From: Neolentinus lepideus HHB14362 ss-1
Lineage: Eukaryota > Basidiomycota > Agaricomycetes > Gloeophyllales > Gloeophyllaceae
DNA: 64,000 nucleotides
NCBI GenBank assembly: GCA_001632425.1
Contig: KV425588.1
Span: 5,349-69,348, forward strand
Direction of reading: 5' to 3'
The notes under the pieces are model-generated. The model was not told where the DNA came from. It made no database searches and saw only the letters and a program-made list of their open reading frames with translations. Positions 45,550 to 57,297 of this stretch are shown here, one piece after another (positions within the stretch are counted from its first letter, which is position 1; each line of letters begins with the position of its first letter). A program made the translations under genes and the position numbers.

Positions 45550-46284
45550 TCAAAAAGATATTGAGTTTCTGTGACTTGCCAATCTTAGCACTCTTCGAAT
45601 CAAACAGACACATGCAACTGCAACCAATACGCATGCTGCTAGCTTCGTGACACTGGCTCCTCTCCCCAAAGGATACAAGTTATCATCGTCATCATCGTCT
45701 CCAGGGGATTTGGGCCATTGACAGTGATCCCAAGCGAGCTTCATGATCAAATTTGCGAAACTCCGGTTCCCTGCGGGCTGCACATATGAACCGCGGATCA
45801 ACAATGGCACTTCCGCTGCCAACTCGCCCAAGTCATACAGCGCATCCGGAAGTGTTTCGTATCCGGCCGTGACTTGTTCCAGCTTCGCCCCCTTCATAGG
45901 TGCGTATACGTAGTACGGGAGTACTGTTCCGTTCGTGGCGATTGGGATGAATGCTCGAAACTGACTCTGGCAAGTCACATCGGTGTCGACGTTCCAGAAT
46001 GGGGCATAGGGCAGATCTCGCAGTCGCGATATTGCCGACTTTAGGCACTGAAAATCGGATTCCTGCACAGACAAGATGTGCCCAAACCTGTCCACGAGAA
46101 CATTCGGCTCGAAGAGGGCCATGACAAAGCCTTGGTATATCATGGCAGAGAGGTCGAGCGCGAAAGCAAAGGAATGGTATGTTGGAGTGAATCCCCGCGG
46201 ATCCGGATGAGGCGTGGAACGGCCATACCAGCCATTACAATCTAAAGCGGGGAAGGATGCCAGAGGCTGCTGATTGACAGCCAT
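45550..46284 (-). CDS. Uncharacterised single-pass membrane protein
   Basis: The frame gives 244 residues from the ATG at 46284; an upstream exon could add a stretch reading YIPFYLCLL just before it, which would complete a signal peptide. The lumenal part begins PLASFPALDCNGWYGRSTP and contains several Tyr and Pro and potential N-glycosylation sites (NGT, NRS). An acidic run of Asp residues precedes a single hydrophobic segment (KLAACVLVAVACVCLI) and a short basic tail, so a type I plasma- or endomembrane orientation is likely. I do not recognise the family. A truncated copy lies 2 kb away at 43930-44275. Confidence 0.6.
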   Translation of the reverse strand: MAVNQQPLASFPALDCNGWYGRSTPHPDPRGFTPTYHSFAFALDLSAMIYQGFVMALFEPNVLVDRFGHILSVQESDFQCLKSAISRLRDLPYAPFWNVDTDVTCQSQFRAFIPIATNGTVLPYYVYAPMKGAKLEQVTAGYETLPDALYDLGELAAEVPLLIRGSYVQPAGNRSFANLIMKLAWDHCQWPKSPGDDDDDDNLYPLGRGASVTKLAACVLVAVACVCLIRRVLRLASHRNSISF

Positions 46285-47545
46285 GAGCAGGCAGAGGTAA
46301 AACGGTATGTATCCTGTCTCCTGTCTTCTTCATCAGCAGACAGGCATTGCGTTGCAATATCGCGGACATACGGAAGATGCTCAGGTCGCGTTTCGGATTT
46401 GTGTATCAGATCTAGAGGCAGAGAGTACAATGTCACGCGGCGCTGGACTTGTGATCGTCTGCTTGGCCGTAACCTTCACCGTGACCATCCCAGATTTGCC
46501 GTCTAATGAAAATGGAGGTTAACATTACTTTTGTCATGGATGGATAGAATGAGACTGAAACTAACAACACTGGTGATCGGCAGGCGCATACAATCTCAAA
46601 TGTATTCGGGCAACTCGCCAGTATATCCCTTTTCACGCGGCCACAGATTTGCGAGCCGCTTAAAGATCTTTAAAGATCCGAAAACCTATTCGTTTACTTC
46701 CACTCGGGATTGTGATTTTGTCCTGGAATGTATAATGTGAGACTTCATATGTCTCTTATGTATCAACGCCCACGCCCTTATAGACGTGGCCCTGGATCAT
46801 CAGGCAAGGAGTCAACGTGTCGCTAACGTGTCCTGATGCAATGCTCTCGTACCTGATGCGATGCTTCTGCGCAGTTGCCTCGAGTTCCTTGACATCATGA
46901 AGAGGACAGCCCTGAAAGCTATGCTACAAGGATCCACCAGGACCCACCTATCCGCGATGCTTTAGACCAGTCCACTGCCAAAAAACGCAGCGTCAAAAAC
47001 ATAGTCCTAAAACATTCTGTCTTTCATTACATAAATAAGACACGAGTGGACCCGACTGACGACTATCTAATGTACGGACTAATACGCTACAATGTCAAGA
47101 CCGGGAGAGCAAGACAATACAATATAGATACGTTTACGCAGCCAAGCAAGGGGAATGAAAGATAGCGGAAGAAAATATAACAGCAATAAACAGGTGCGGT
47201 CATGAGTGAACGTGGGTACAGGAGAACAAGATACTCGTCAACGAGCCGCAGTAAGGTAGAACAAAAGACTCGCCCAGACATGGAGCGTCCTGATCAATAT
47301 GTACTATAGAGAAAGAATAAGAAAGCCAGAGCCCCAAAGCAGTTCAGTCCATCATGACCTGATGTAGAAAATTGCGAGAAAACATGGACGTGGGGAGATT
47401 GCAGTGCGTGTTGTACAGTAGCGAGGATGTGGCATTAGTGACAACAGACAGGACTGGGGAGATGCAATGTTGGTGAGAGGAGCAGTTGCAAAAGAAGGAC
47501 GAGACGTACCATGAACACAGACAAGCCAAGTTACAACAGCGTGAA
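46285..47545. other. Intergenic region with duplicated segment
   Basis: The left part (to about 47000) is the upstream flank of the membrane-protein gene and is repeated in degenerate form at 44.28-44.95 kb; for example CTGATGCG, then GCAGTTGYCTC and CATCATSAAG recur in order. The right part is the 3' side of the Crz1-like gene. No gene is supported. Confidence 0.5.
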
Positions 47546-50500
47546 TCACATCATGATGCCTCCCATCCCAGGCCATGCCTCTGTAGGCTCCGCCTTTGGA
47601 AACGCCGCAGCCTTCTGCCGCTCCTTCTCTTCCTGTGCCTCCTGGTGGAGTTTCTGACACTCTGCACCGCCCTCAGAACGAACTAGGGAAATAAATGAGT
47701 ATATGACATGGAACAAAGTAGATATGATACTGACGATGCCGGTTGAGCGCATCCATCCTCGCAAACTCTTTCTGACATCCATGACACTTGAAGTCACGAA
47801 CACCGAGATGAAGGGCCTCGTGTCTCTTGCAATCATGCTGCCGCGCAAAACTCTTCTCGCACCCAGGCCACTTGCACTGGAACGGCCGATCGTCAGTGTG
47901 CGACCGCAAATGACCTAAACACAGCAATCAGAACCGTCATCCCCGAAGGCAACACAACAAAGCACACACCCTTGAGATTAAAACCCCTCGTAAACGTGCT
48001 CCCACAACCAGGAATAGGGCACACGAAATTCGCCTCCCCCTTCCTCCGCTTCTCACTCGCATCCTTCGTCGCATGCGTCGTCACATTCTGCTTCGCAACC
48101 GCCATCGACGGGCTCCCCGCCTTGCCCGGCCCCACCAGCCCCAACCCATCCCCACTCCCATTCATCTCCCTCGCCAGCCCCCGCGCCAGCCCGCTCACAT
48201 TGCCCACCCCCCCGCCAGCCATATCGTCGTACCCTTCGTACCCATCGTACGAGTCGTACCCGTTCCCGAGCGCACCGACGCTCAGCCGCGGGCTCGCCGA
48301 CGGGCTCGGGTACGGGCTCCGCCCGCTCCGACTCCCCGAGCTCGCGCGCCGCGTATGCCCACTCACGCGGCCCCCGCCCCGCCCCCGCCCGCCAATACTC
48401 GGCAGCGGCAGCTGCAGCCCGCCCCCCGGCGACGGCAGTGTAAGGCTATCCCCCCGCGTATGGTTCGGGTGCAAAAACTGCCCGGGCTTCTGCTGCTGGA
48501 GCGAGATAAACTCTTGATGCGAGCTCGGCGGGTACATCCCCATGTTCATGCCGCCCATCGCCATGCCCATGCCGCCCATGTCCATGCCCATGTTCATCCC
48601 CCCGCCGAGCATGTCGTCCATGCCCATCCCGCCCCGCCGCGCGGTGCCATAGTCCTCGCTCCTCACCATCCGATGGCCCATCCTGCCCCCGCCGTCGCTC
48701 TTCGCCCTCCTCAACCCCGCCGCCCCGATCCCCATATCCGGGCTCAAAAACCCCGCCGCCCCGCCCCCCATCATCCCCCCCACGCTGCTCGACGTCGGCG
48801 GGCCATACGAGTACGCGTGCTGCTGCATGCCCTGTTGTTGCGAAGGGTGGAGGATGTTGCCAAACGATGCGTGCCCCGGCTCGGGCGAGTGCTGTGGGGA
48901 AACGTCGGACATGCTAATACCCGCACCGCCCCCCTGCCCCTCGCTTAAATCCAGCTCGATATCCAGATCAACCGCCGACCCGTCGCCCCCCTGCTGCGGC
49001 ATGTGCTGACCAATCCCTGATGACTGGCCCCCTTGATATTGTTGCTGTTGTTGCTGTTGCTGTTGCTGTTGCAGATACCCTGCGCCAGCAGGCCACATCG
49101 ACGGCCTCAGGCTCGTGTCGCTCTTGCTCCGCATCCTGTTCGGGCTCTGGGGTAAAAGGTAGGTGCTCGAGGAAGATGCGCCGCCGGGGCCTAAATTGGT
49201 CGTGTTAATAGCTGATGCCGAGGGCGGTGGCTGCGCGTCGGAGGTGCTGCCTGCCAATTTCGCTGAGGCTGTCCCGGGGGAGGGCTGTGTGCTGGGGAAG
49301 ACAAACGCACTGCCCCCGCTCGAGGCTGTGCCGAACGGAACGTTGAGTTGCTCGGAGGACGCGTCCTGCGGCGGTGTCGTCTGGGGTCTCCAGGTGCCGT
49401 TGGGGTTTGCGCCTGCAAGTAGGTAGCGGCCCGCGGGTATTTGTACGTACGCACGACAGGCAGATGGCCACGACAGCGATTCGTTGCGGCGTTTCATGTT
49501 TAGATTGAAGACGGGATTGTATTCGGATTCGGAGGTGGTTGATATCACCGGATCCAGATCAGAGATCAGCGTAGTGAATCAGATCCAGAGATGGACATGT
49601 CGAAGTTCGTCCGAAAGGACAGCGATGTGAGAAAAACTGGATTAGCGCATGACCCGACGCACAGAGAAAGAATAGAAGGCAGGCAAAGAAGTCAACGAGA
49701 CATCGGCGCAGAGAAAGCGCTCCCGCCGCACCGCTTTAGGACTAACGCAGCAAGCCGTATGTAACACGGCACATGATGCGGCTACTTTCCGCCCCGCACA
49801 CTGGCATGAATGCAGATCCGCATCACCTCTGAGAATCAGTGCCAATCTCTTCCTACAACGCGCAAAGTGACCTCAACATGTATAGACATATCGGGTTAAC
49901 CCCCCAACGCCTTCCATGCCACAAGACAGGCGTGCGGCAAGTGCGGATATAGCCCGCCACAACAAAAGAAGGCGAATTAAAATCTGACACTCACCCTTGC
50001 TCAAACTCTCCAGCGTCTCCTGGAACCCGTTCACGACCGTGCCGACGCCACCCCCACTGACCGGCGTCGCCGGCACAATGTGCAGCTGCGGCCCCCCACC
50101 CATCCCCCCGCCCTCGCCATCGGGCGCGTTGATCGTCGGCATGCCCAGCCCAGATGGCAAATTGGGCGATTGGTCGGGGATGAGCAGCTGTGGCGGGCTC
50201 TGCGGCTTGTTGGGCGGGGGCGAGGGCCGCTGGTCGTATATCGACGCGCCCTGCTGGAACGAAGCGTCGAACTGCTGCTGGTGACGGTGGTGCCCCTGCG
50301 ACGACACCGACGAGGCGCGGCTGCGCCCCTCGCCGTACGACGACGCGGGCGAGGAGTGCTCGTACGAGTGCGGGGAGCCCTGGTCCATGGGCGGCGTCAC
50401 CGCGGCGCCGCCGCTGTCGAGCGAGTTGCCGAATTCCGCGCCAAAGGAGAGCAGGAGCCCGCCATTGGGCCCGTCGTAGTCGTTCGGGTCGTAGTCGTAG

Positions 50501-50841
50501 TCGGGGCCCTCGACGGTGATGCCGACGCCCGAGTCCATGCCCTCGAAGAGCGCGCCCCCGGCCGCGCCCGCGGTGTTCATGAAGTGGCCGACGTTGATGT
50601 CGATGTTGAGGTCGTTGGGGTCGTAGGAGAGGTCCGAGTGCGCGTCGCTGTAGGGGGAGTTCTGGTAGGAGCCGTTGTAGGAGGGCGTATGGGGGAAATG
50701 ATGGGCGCTCGGGCTGTTTGGGGTTGCGTCGATGCCGGAAAAGTCGTAAGGGTCGTATGGGGCGAAAACGGACTGGGCGGGGGAGGGAGAGTGCATGTCG
50801 GATGTGTATTGGTCCTGGTGTACGAGCACACCGGCGTCCAT
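47546..50841 (-). CDS. CRZ1: Crz1-like C2H2 zinc-finger transcription factor
   Basis: Four exons (50841-49995, 49412-47970, 47914-47735, 47682-47546) give 868 residues. The C-terminus holds three fingers in the Crz1 order: [20 protein letters not shown], then [18 protein letters not shown] and [14 protein letters not shown], then [23 protein letters not shown]. Crz1/Prz1 factors act in calcium-calcineurin signalling and enter the nucleus on dephosphorylation. The rest is disordered, with Ser/Pro-rich stretches, a polyglutamine run of about 11, and a Met/Gly-rich block. I could not find a clear calcineurin docking motif. The first intron is long (about 580 nt) for this genome. Exon 2 also stays open far upstream of its splice site, so an alternative N-terminus is possible. 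Confidence 0.85.
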
Positions 50842-52125
50842 TGGAATCGGATGTGGCTGAGGCCTCGCACGTAGAGCAGAAAGCGCTTTGTGAGGCCAGT
50901 AAAGAGAGGCTGTGATTGCGCGAGGCAGTGTCTGCGGGAGGAGGATGAGGGAAAGACGGACTTATGAGAGGATTGCAAGTCTTCGTCGCACTCGGACGCG
51001 GCGGTCGCTTTGAGACTCCGATGAAGATGACAAAATCACAATTATCTAAATACACATTTTATTATACACAGAATGTCGGGGGTCCCGCACGGAGAATGCC
51101 TTGAGGGAAGGCTGCCCATGGGAGGAACGAAGCCCAACCTTATTGTTACACCAGTAAGAAACAGACAGAGGATCGCCCCGTCAAACCACAATCGTCGTCA
51201 ATCTTCCGCAGGCCCTGCTACACGCGTTCCGTCCACAGCCCAATTCCGCAGCGTACAGCCTGCCATTCCGTCGACGGATCACCTCCAGGCCACCACCAAA
51301 ATAGCTCACCTTCGGCCGCTGTTCCCCGGAGACGTGATAGATGACAACAGAGGTGACAAACATGATGGTTTGACATTGAATGACTCACGGTGTGGTAGAC
51401 GTTGCAATACAGGAGATGGCCCTATAAGAAATCATCGCGACTAGAACGAGGGACAACCATCTCGCTCACCAACTATCGTCCGAGCTCTACCCAGAACTGG
51501 AACGCTAGCTGACCCCAAACCGACTCACCACCAGACCGCGCGCGACTCCCAACAGATGCGCTCTATATCAACAGATATAGTGTTGATACCGGGGGCCACC
51601 ACCACCCAAGATCAGAGCGCACTCGTCCGTGATCCAGGAAGTCTGTGATCTTGACGGACCCTTCGACTGAGGATCAGCGTATGAAACTCCTGTCGAATCG
51701 CAGTACACCATCATAGGCATACGTGTTGGTGAGCAGCTCACCTTGTTCGCGAGACAGCACTCGGAATTCATCAAACGCAGTTGTCCTCTACCATCGCACC
51801 GGGAGTGACCTTGAAGGCGTATAAGGTAGCCGCAGTGCAGCTACGATCATCAAATATCATGCCACATATCACTCAAGGGAGCCCCAAGCCAGCGCACCTT
51901 GTTCGCAAGAGTCGATGATCCCGCTCCAAGTCCCAGTCGAACGCCACGGTAACCCTGCAAAATATACATTATACGATACTCGCGGTGCGTTCTTCGCTGC
52001 GATAGATGAGTCGAGTTGCGGATATCTTCAGTGGGCGTCGGTAACTCGCCATGGAATAATGCAAGGACAGTACTGACCTCATGTTGCAGCTCGAGATTAC
52101 TAGTTAGTGCCGCAAGTCGTACAGC
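50842..52125. other. Gene-poor region upstream of the Crz1-like gene
   Basis: Contains the promoter of the Crz1-like gene at its left end. Further right there are only short overlapping frames (for example plus 51073-51444) with no domain. No RNA gene or clear repeat was seen. Confidence 0.5.
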
Positions 52126-54825
52126 AGTGATGTCATCCCACTACAGGACGAGCACAGCTGGGGAAGGAGCGATCGAGAACTTGCGATCAATGCGGCTGTA
52201 CAACACGAGCACGAGATACATACGGTTCGGCGAGCTCGGCTACAACTCTAGTCAGCGGAGGCAGTGGCAAGCCGAAACATTCACTCGACTCCCGCGCGAA
52301 TAGTAAAGATCTCGAAAACTGAAGGCACCCTCTGCACCCAACTCGCATCACCGGAAAGAGGCCACTCGGCAGTTCTTCCGATGAGAAGAGTCAGGTGCAT
52401 AGTGCCTACACCTCCAGATGCATACGAGTGCCCTACACTTCCGGACGCACCATGCCCATCGCGTATCGCAGGACATCGACATCCGACGCCAGTGGCGAAC
52501 TGGAGTAAAGGAGATGTTGAACGGAGCACGGACGCAAACAACCAGCGCATGCCGACCCCGGGCACCCTTCCCGCCGGCACCAATATTTTCCGCGGCGCGC
52601 GCACGTCGGGCGCTGACTGGCCCCGGGCGCTTGATGACTCGTCGTGCCTTTCGACAAGGGGACCACGTTGGGCTTGACGTTCATATGATGGCGGCAGGGA
52701 TCGCGCCGTAAGTATGCCTTTCCTTGTTCTGTGAATCGAAGTTTCGCATTGCCTCTGCGGAATGGAGGCGACCTCAGAAGTGAGTACTGTTCAAAACGTC
52801 CAACGTTCAACACCCGAGGCACGTTCGAAAGGCCTCTCGTTTCAGACCGGTCTCCTGAATCCCGTCATGACCATGCAGTCATCAGTCCCAAAAAGTCAGC
52901 CCTATCATTGCGTTTTGATCACGGGCGCCAAAGTGCACCAGTATAGCAACTCGTCTACTACGGTTTGCTCACCCATCACCGCGACGTTGATCTCCATCGT
53001 TCAGCTCCTCTACGTTTCACGTGGTTGCCAGGTCCAGTTAACGCCTGCATGCGAACGGAAGTATTCATTGCGACGAGAGGGCGGACTCGCTGATGACCAG
53101 CACACCACAGCGGATGACCGTCGCCGACGAGCCCTATATCGTCCGCACACTCCTCCCCTGACGCGAAGAACCCTAACCCGACTGGTTTCCCGCTCTCCCC
53201 ATCACGATCGTTCGCAGGGGCGCGTCGAATGCCTCCACGGCCACGGTCCCTGGGCCTGATCCACAAGGCACAGGCCCGCGGAAGCTTAAGCTTAAGTTTA
53301 ATAACGCACTCGATTAAACAAATCATAGGCCATCCCGGCTCTCTCATCCTGCCACTCTGTTTGAATTTCATCTCTGCCTAGTGATCACTCCGGAGTTCAA
53401 AAATGAAGTGATTGCGGTGAGCACTCGCCGTCTCTGAGAGCGCATCGGTGATATATTGCTTTACCAGTATATCTCATCTATCATTGCAAGGCAGGAGGAC
53501 GTATGGATTCGTCGTCCAGCTGTTATCGCGGGACAAAACAATAATGTATAATGTGGCTTTCAGACTAGTGTTCACGCCCACGAGTATCGTACACCCCATT
53601 CGCCAGGCATCCACTCGTGGTGCTTCAAGCAACAGCTGCGTCGACCAAGGCGCGGGGCGTTCGAGCAAGCAAATACTCGATTGCGATGCAGAAAGATGGA
53701 CCAGCCACTACCCCGCGTATCTCAATCACAACCGCCCACGAGTTCACATGCCTGCAGACATTGCGACCACAGACGCTTGCTAGTGATGTCATTTCACTAC
53801 CACCCTCGCGGCACAGGCGATCGAGAAGTCGAGGCGTGCGATCAGTGCGGCTGTACAACACGAGCACGAGATACGATTCGGCGAGTTCGGGTACCACTCT
53901 AGTCAGCGGAGGCAGTAGTACTTGGCTGGCCACAACGATAACGTCCGGCGCGAAAAGGTCGGGTAAGTTGCACCCAACTCGCATCATCGTGAAGAGTTCT
54001 TCCGATGAGAAGAGCCAGCCGCACTTCCAGCATCCGCCTCCGATGGTGAACTAGTCCACTGGAGTAAAGGAGCACGTCCTTGTTCAGTTTTGCCTTGACT
54101 CTGCGGAATGTAAAAGTCCGTACTGTTCACCGAGGCACGTTCGAATTCTCGTTTCAGACCAGTCTCCTGAATCCCGTCGACCATCCAGTTAGCCAGCTCT
54201 CCCTCGTCCCAAAAAGTCAGCCTTATCATCGCGTTTTGATTCACGCGCGCCAAAAGTCAACTCACCCATCACCGCACGCTGATCTGAATCATCTCCATCT
54301 CCTTACGTTTCACTTTCAGCTCACGCGGTTGCCAGGTCCGTATGTGAAAGGAAGTATTCATTGCAACGAGAGAGGGGACCAGCACACGACAGCGGATGAC
54401 CGTCGCCGGCAAGCCCTATATCGTCCGCACACTCCTCCCCTGACGCGGAGAACCCTAACCCGACTGCTTTCCCGTTTGCGTTGTTGTTCCTCGCCCCCTG
54501 ATCCACGAACGGAAGCTTAATCGCACTCTCATCCTGCCCCTCCCGAATGCACCTTGTTTGAATTTCATCGCTGCCTACTAGTGCATCATATCATTCTGGA
54601 ATTCGAAGCATATCGACACTGACCGCGGTGAGCACTCGCCGCATCGATGATATATTCCAGATGCACCTCATCTATACATGCCATGCAAGGCAGTGAGGAC
54701 GTATGGATTGGAAGAGTCCGGTCGTCCAGCGGTTATCGCAGTGACATAACAATGATGTATAATGTTGCTTTCGGACTTGGATGTTCGCGAGTGTTCATGT
54801 CGCCCGCGCGTGTCGTAGGGCGAAC
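52126..54825 (+). repeat. Degenerate direct segmental duplication, two units
   Basis: Unit 1 is about 52126-53605 and unit 2 about 53784-54825. Matching blocks occur in the same order in both: TGCGGCTGTACAACACGAGC (52200 and 53845), TCTAGTCAGCGGAGGCAGT (52250 and 53897), CCTATATCGTCCGCACACTC (53130 and 54414) and AATGTATAATGTKGCTTTC (53543 and 54751). The spacing shrinks along the unit, so unit 2 has lost sequence. Neither unit contains a recognisable gene. Confidence 0.8.
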
Positions 54826-55135
54826 ACTTGACATGTATCATATGCTACACGCAGTACATTACCATCTGCCGTTTGTCGTTTTATTCGTGATCTTGCCATC
54901 TTACCTCGTCACAGGAAGCACCTTCAACGCTGTCTTCGATTTCCTCCAATCTCCAATCGAGTCAATTGTTGTACGCCTGCCATTAATACGTGCTAGCAAC
55001 ACCATGGGCCCAGGGTTATCTTACATCACTAGTCGTGTATAGGCCCAATCGCTCTACGTTACACGACTTCCAGAGCCCATACGATACGCGATCGTCAGCT
55101 TGTGATGCCTTCCTCTATATATATGACCAACGAAA
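54826..55135. other. Spacer before the F-box gene 3' end
   Basis: About 310 bp with no feature I can support; it should include the 3' UTR of the minus-strand F-box gene. Confidence 0.5.
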
Positions 55136-56068
55136 CTACATGCCAAAAAACCAGATAAAGTTTGCATCGTGAAGAGGCGGGAGCAATTCAAACGCCACCC
55201 CGCGTTTCTCCGCCGCCTCCTTCGTGAGCTCTGCGAGCTGGGCTTGGATATCTTCCGATTCCCTTCGATCCACGGCATCCACGCTGGACGGACGCATGAC
55301 GATCGTAAACTCTTTGACGCACGGAGGGAGCGGCAGGAGGTCATTCTCCCCGATCCGGGTGAGATAATCATCAGGCGCTAGTCCTAACTCGAAGCGGAGA
55401 AGATCCCAGAAGGGCGGCGTGAACGTCACGTCCACTTGCGAAACTTCAACACAGGTCAGATACGTCTGCGATGATGCGGCAATAATGGACTGGGCGGTCT
55501 TGTGCACAGGACCTAGCCTGTCGAAAGCGGTAAAGCTGATACGCAGAGATCGTAAGAGAGGAAAGAGACAGCAACGATCGGGCGAGATTATGAGGTGATC
55601 CACAGCCGACACTCCGAACATGGTGCAGTCCGTCAGCTGGGGGAACTGGGTGTTCGACGCGATCCAGTTCTTGAACTGATCAACGAATCCAAACGTAGTA
55701 GATCGGCAGTGCAACCGGAGTGTCCTGAGCGTCGGCGCGGCGAGAGCGACGAGCTCGTTAGCGAACTCGCCGACATGGAGGACGCCCTGATACAGCTCTT
55801 CCACAGTGCTAGATAGATGGCGAATACCCCCTCCCTGGGCGATCGGGGAGGCGGCCTTGTAAGTCGAGAGAAACTGCTGATACTGACTCGGAAGCGCTCT
55901 CGAGCCTGAAACAGCCGTGGAGGTGAGCTCGACACGATAGAACCGGAAAGGTTCTATCAACGCGCGCATCGACTTGGATACGAGGCGCAAGCAACACGCA
56001 GTGCGTCCGCCATCGAGAAGGGCCTCGGAGAAAATGGCTTCAAGTAATTCGTTCGGCAAGGAGTCCAT
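55136..56068 (-). CDS. F-box domain protein
   Basis: A single exon of 310 residues from the ATG at 56068. The N-terminus is an F-box: MDSLPNELLEAIFSEAL, then CCLRLVSKSMRALIEPFRFY. A region of weak leucine-rich character follows (LAAPTLRTLRLHC, FPLLRSLRISFTAF) and a charged tail. F-box proteins recruit substrates to SCF ubiquitin ligases through Skp1; the target is unknown. Agaricomycetes carry large, fast-evolving families of this kind. A broken copy of the F-box end lies just upstream (56300-56640). An upstream open stretch to 56194 lacks an ATG. Confidence 0.85.
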   Translation of the reverse strand: MDSLPNELLEAIFSEALLDGGRTACCLRLVSKSMRALIEPFRFYRVELTSTAVSGSRALPSQYQQFLSTYKAASPIAQGGGIRHLSSTVEELYQGVLHVGEFANELVALAAPTLRTLRLHCRSTTFGFVDQFKNWIASNTQFPQLTDCTMFGVSAVDHLIISPDRCCLFPLLRSLRISFTAFDRLGPVHKTAQSIIAASSQTYLTCVEVSQVDVTFTPPFWDLLRFELGLAPDDYLTRIGENDLLPLPPCVKEFTIVMRPSSVDAVDRRESEDIQAQLAELTKEAAEKRGVAFELLPPLHDANFIWFFGM

Positions 56069-56299
56069 ATCGTATAACGTTTCAAGAATGAGTACTTGAG
56101 TGGGCAAGTCGTCCACTGTAGCGTGTCGAGAGATTATCGAGTCGATCGCGAACGGTGTTGCATATATCAAATTGCCACAAGCAAAGCCACACAATTAGTC
56201 ACAGTGTAGCATATAACAATACTTCCGAAACGTATGTATGAGGACATTGCACCTAATTCAGTACTTTGCTGTAGTGAACATCAGGCATTACAGAACTGC

Positions 56300-56640
56300 A
56301 TGGACGACTCGGACTGGATTCATTATGCTCGTTCACAGGTGACAGATCTTGTCACCTGTCGCATAACGATGGCTATGACACCGCCTCTCCGAGCCACCAC
56401 GGAGGCGGCAAAAGGAAAGGAAGCGATGAACCTTCCCCGGGTTCTAGCCCTCCAGTCGGGTTCGTAGGTAGACCTGACATCGATGCAATGAAATCGGAAC
56501 GGCTCCATGAGTACTTGCACATGTTCATTTAGACACTAGCCGCAAGCTGCACGCGGTGCATCCGCCATCGACAAGACGATCTCAAACAGCTCGGGAGGAA
56601 GAGTATCCACAGGCGGCTGAGACTGCAGATCACTAGCCAT
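56300..56640 (-). pseudogene. Truncated F-box gene copy
   Basis: From the ATG at 56640 the minus strand reads VDTLPPELFEIVLSMADAPRAAC and, after a frame break and stop, VLMEPFRFHCIDV. These align with the F-box start (LPNELLEAIF) and the LIEPFRFYRVEL segment of the neighbouring intact gene. The remainder of the protein is absent. I read it as a decayed tandem duplicate. Confidence 0.65.
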
Positions 56641-57297
56641 AACTGTGTGAGTTCGAATTATGAATGCAAGCAAAGCCAAAGACTAGCCACGATAAGCAGC
56701 GATTGACTTCACGTCAACAACCAGCGGTCGAGAGTCTACGAGTGCAAAGAAACGCACGACACACAATCATCGTACCGCCAGCAGGGCAAGATAGTTCACT
56801 GCCAGACAAGCTGATAATTGTATGTGTATTCACCACTAGTATAACTGCGTATCATGATCACTGTCGACTCACCAGTTCATTAACCTTGACAAAACACGCC
56901 ATTTTGTCGTGAATACACTACCGAATCGGGAGACTATTCACAGTTCCCATCGTTGGACAGGCGACACAGCTTTTGCAGGGATCCCGAGGGAGGGTACAAA
57001 CACTTCTCCTTTTCAATCGCCTTCATTCCCTCACTCGGGCTCCTGTAGCCTGCGCACGAGCTTGTTTTGCTCATGTATGAGGTAGTCCGGCGTGTGGAGC
57101 CATGACATGAGGAACTATAAGCGCTATATTAATGAGTACACCTGTTTACTCGTTTCAATCTTCATGCCCGAAGGACGAAGAAAATCAAGGACAATGTGAA
57201 TGAATGACAAATCCCAACCAAGGGATATACATTATACCGAAACAACAAGGGTCTAAAAGGGCAATGTTAGATACGGCAGAGGCAAGCAGTTAAGATA
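56641..57297. other. Intergenic region
   Basis: About 650 bp. I see no gene. The right end may hold a last short exon of the secreted-protein gene: after GAAGTG a donor GTACGT and an acceptor near 57255 would add a short hydrophobic end. Confidence 0.45.

Noticed and set aside
48073..48948. Plus-strand open frame of 291 codons
   Set aside because: Antisense to exon 2 of the Crz1-like gene; composition (Arg, His, Pro, Ala) is typical of a shadow frame.
50080..50874. Plus-strand open frame of 264 codons
   Set aside because: It lies antisense to exon 1 of the Crz1-like gene and is Arg/Val/Gly-rich, the usual shadow of GC-rich coding sequence.
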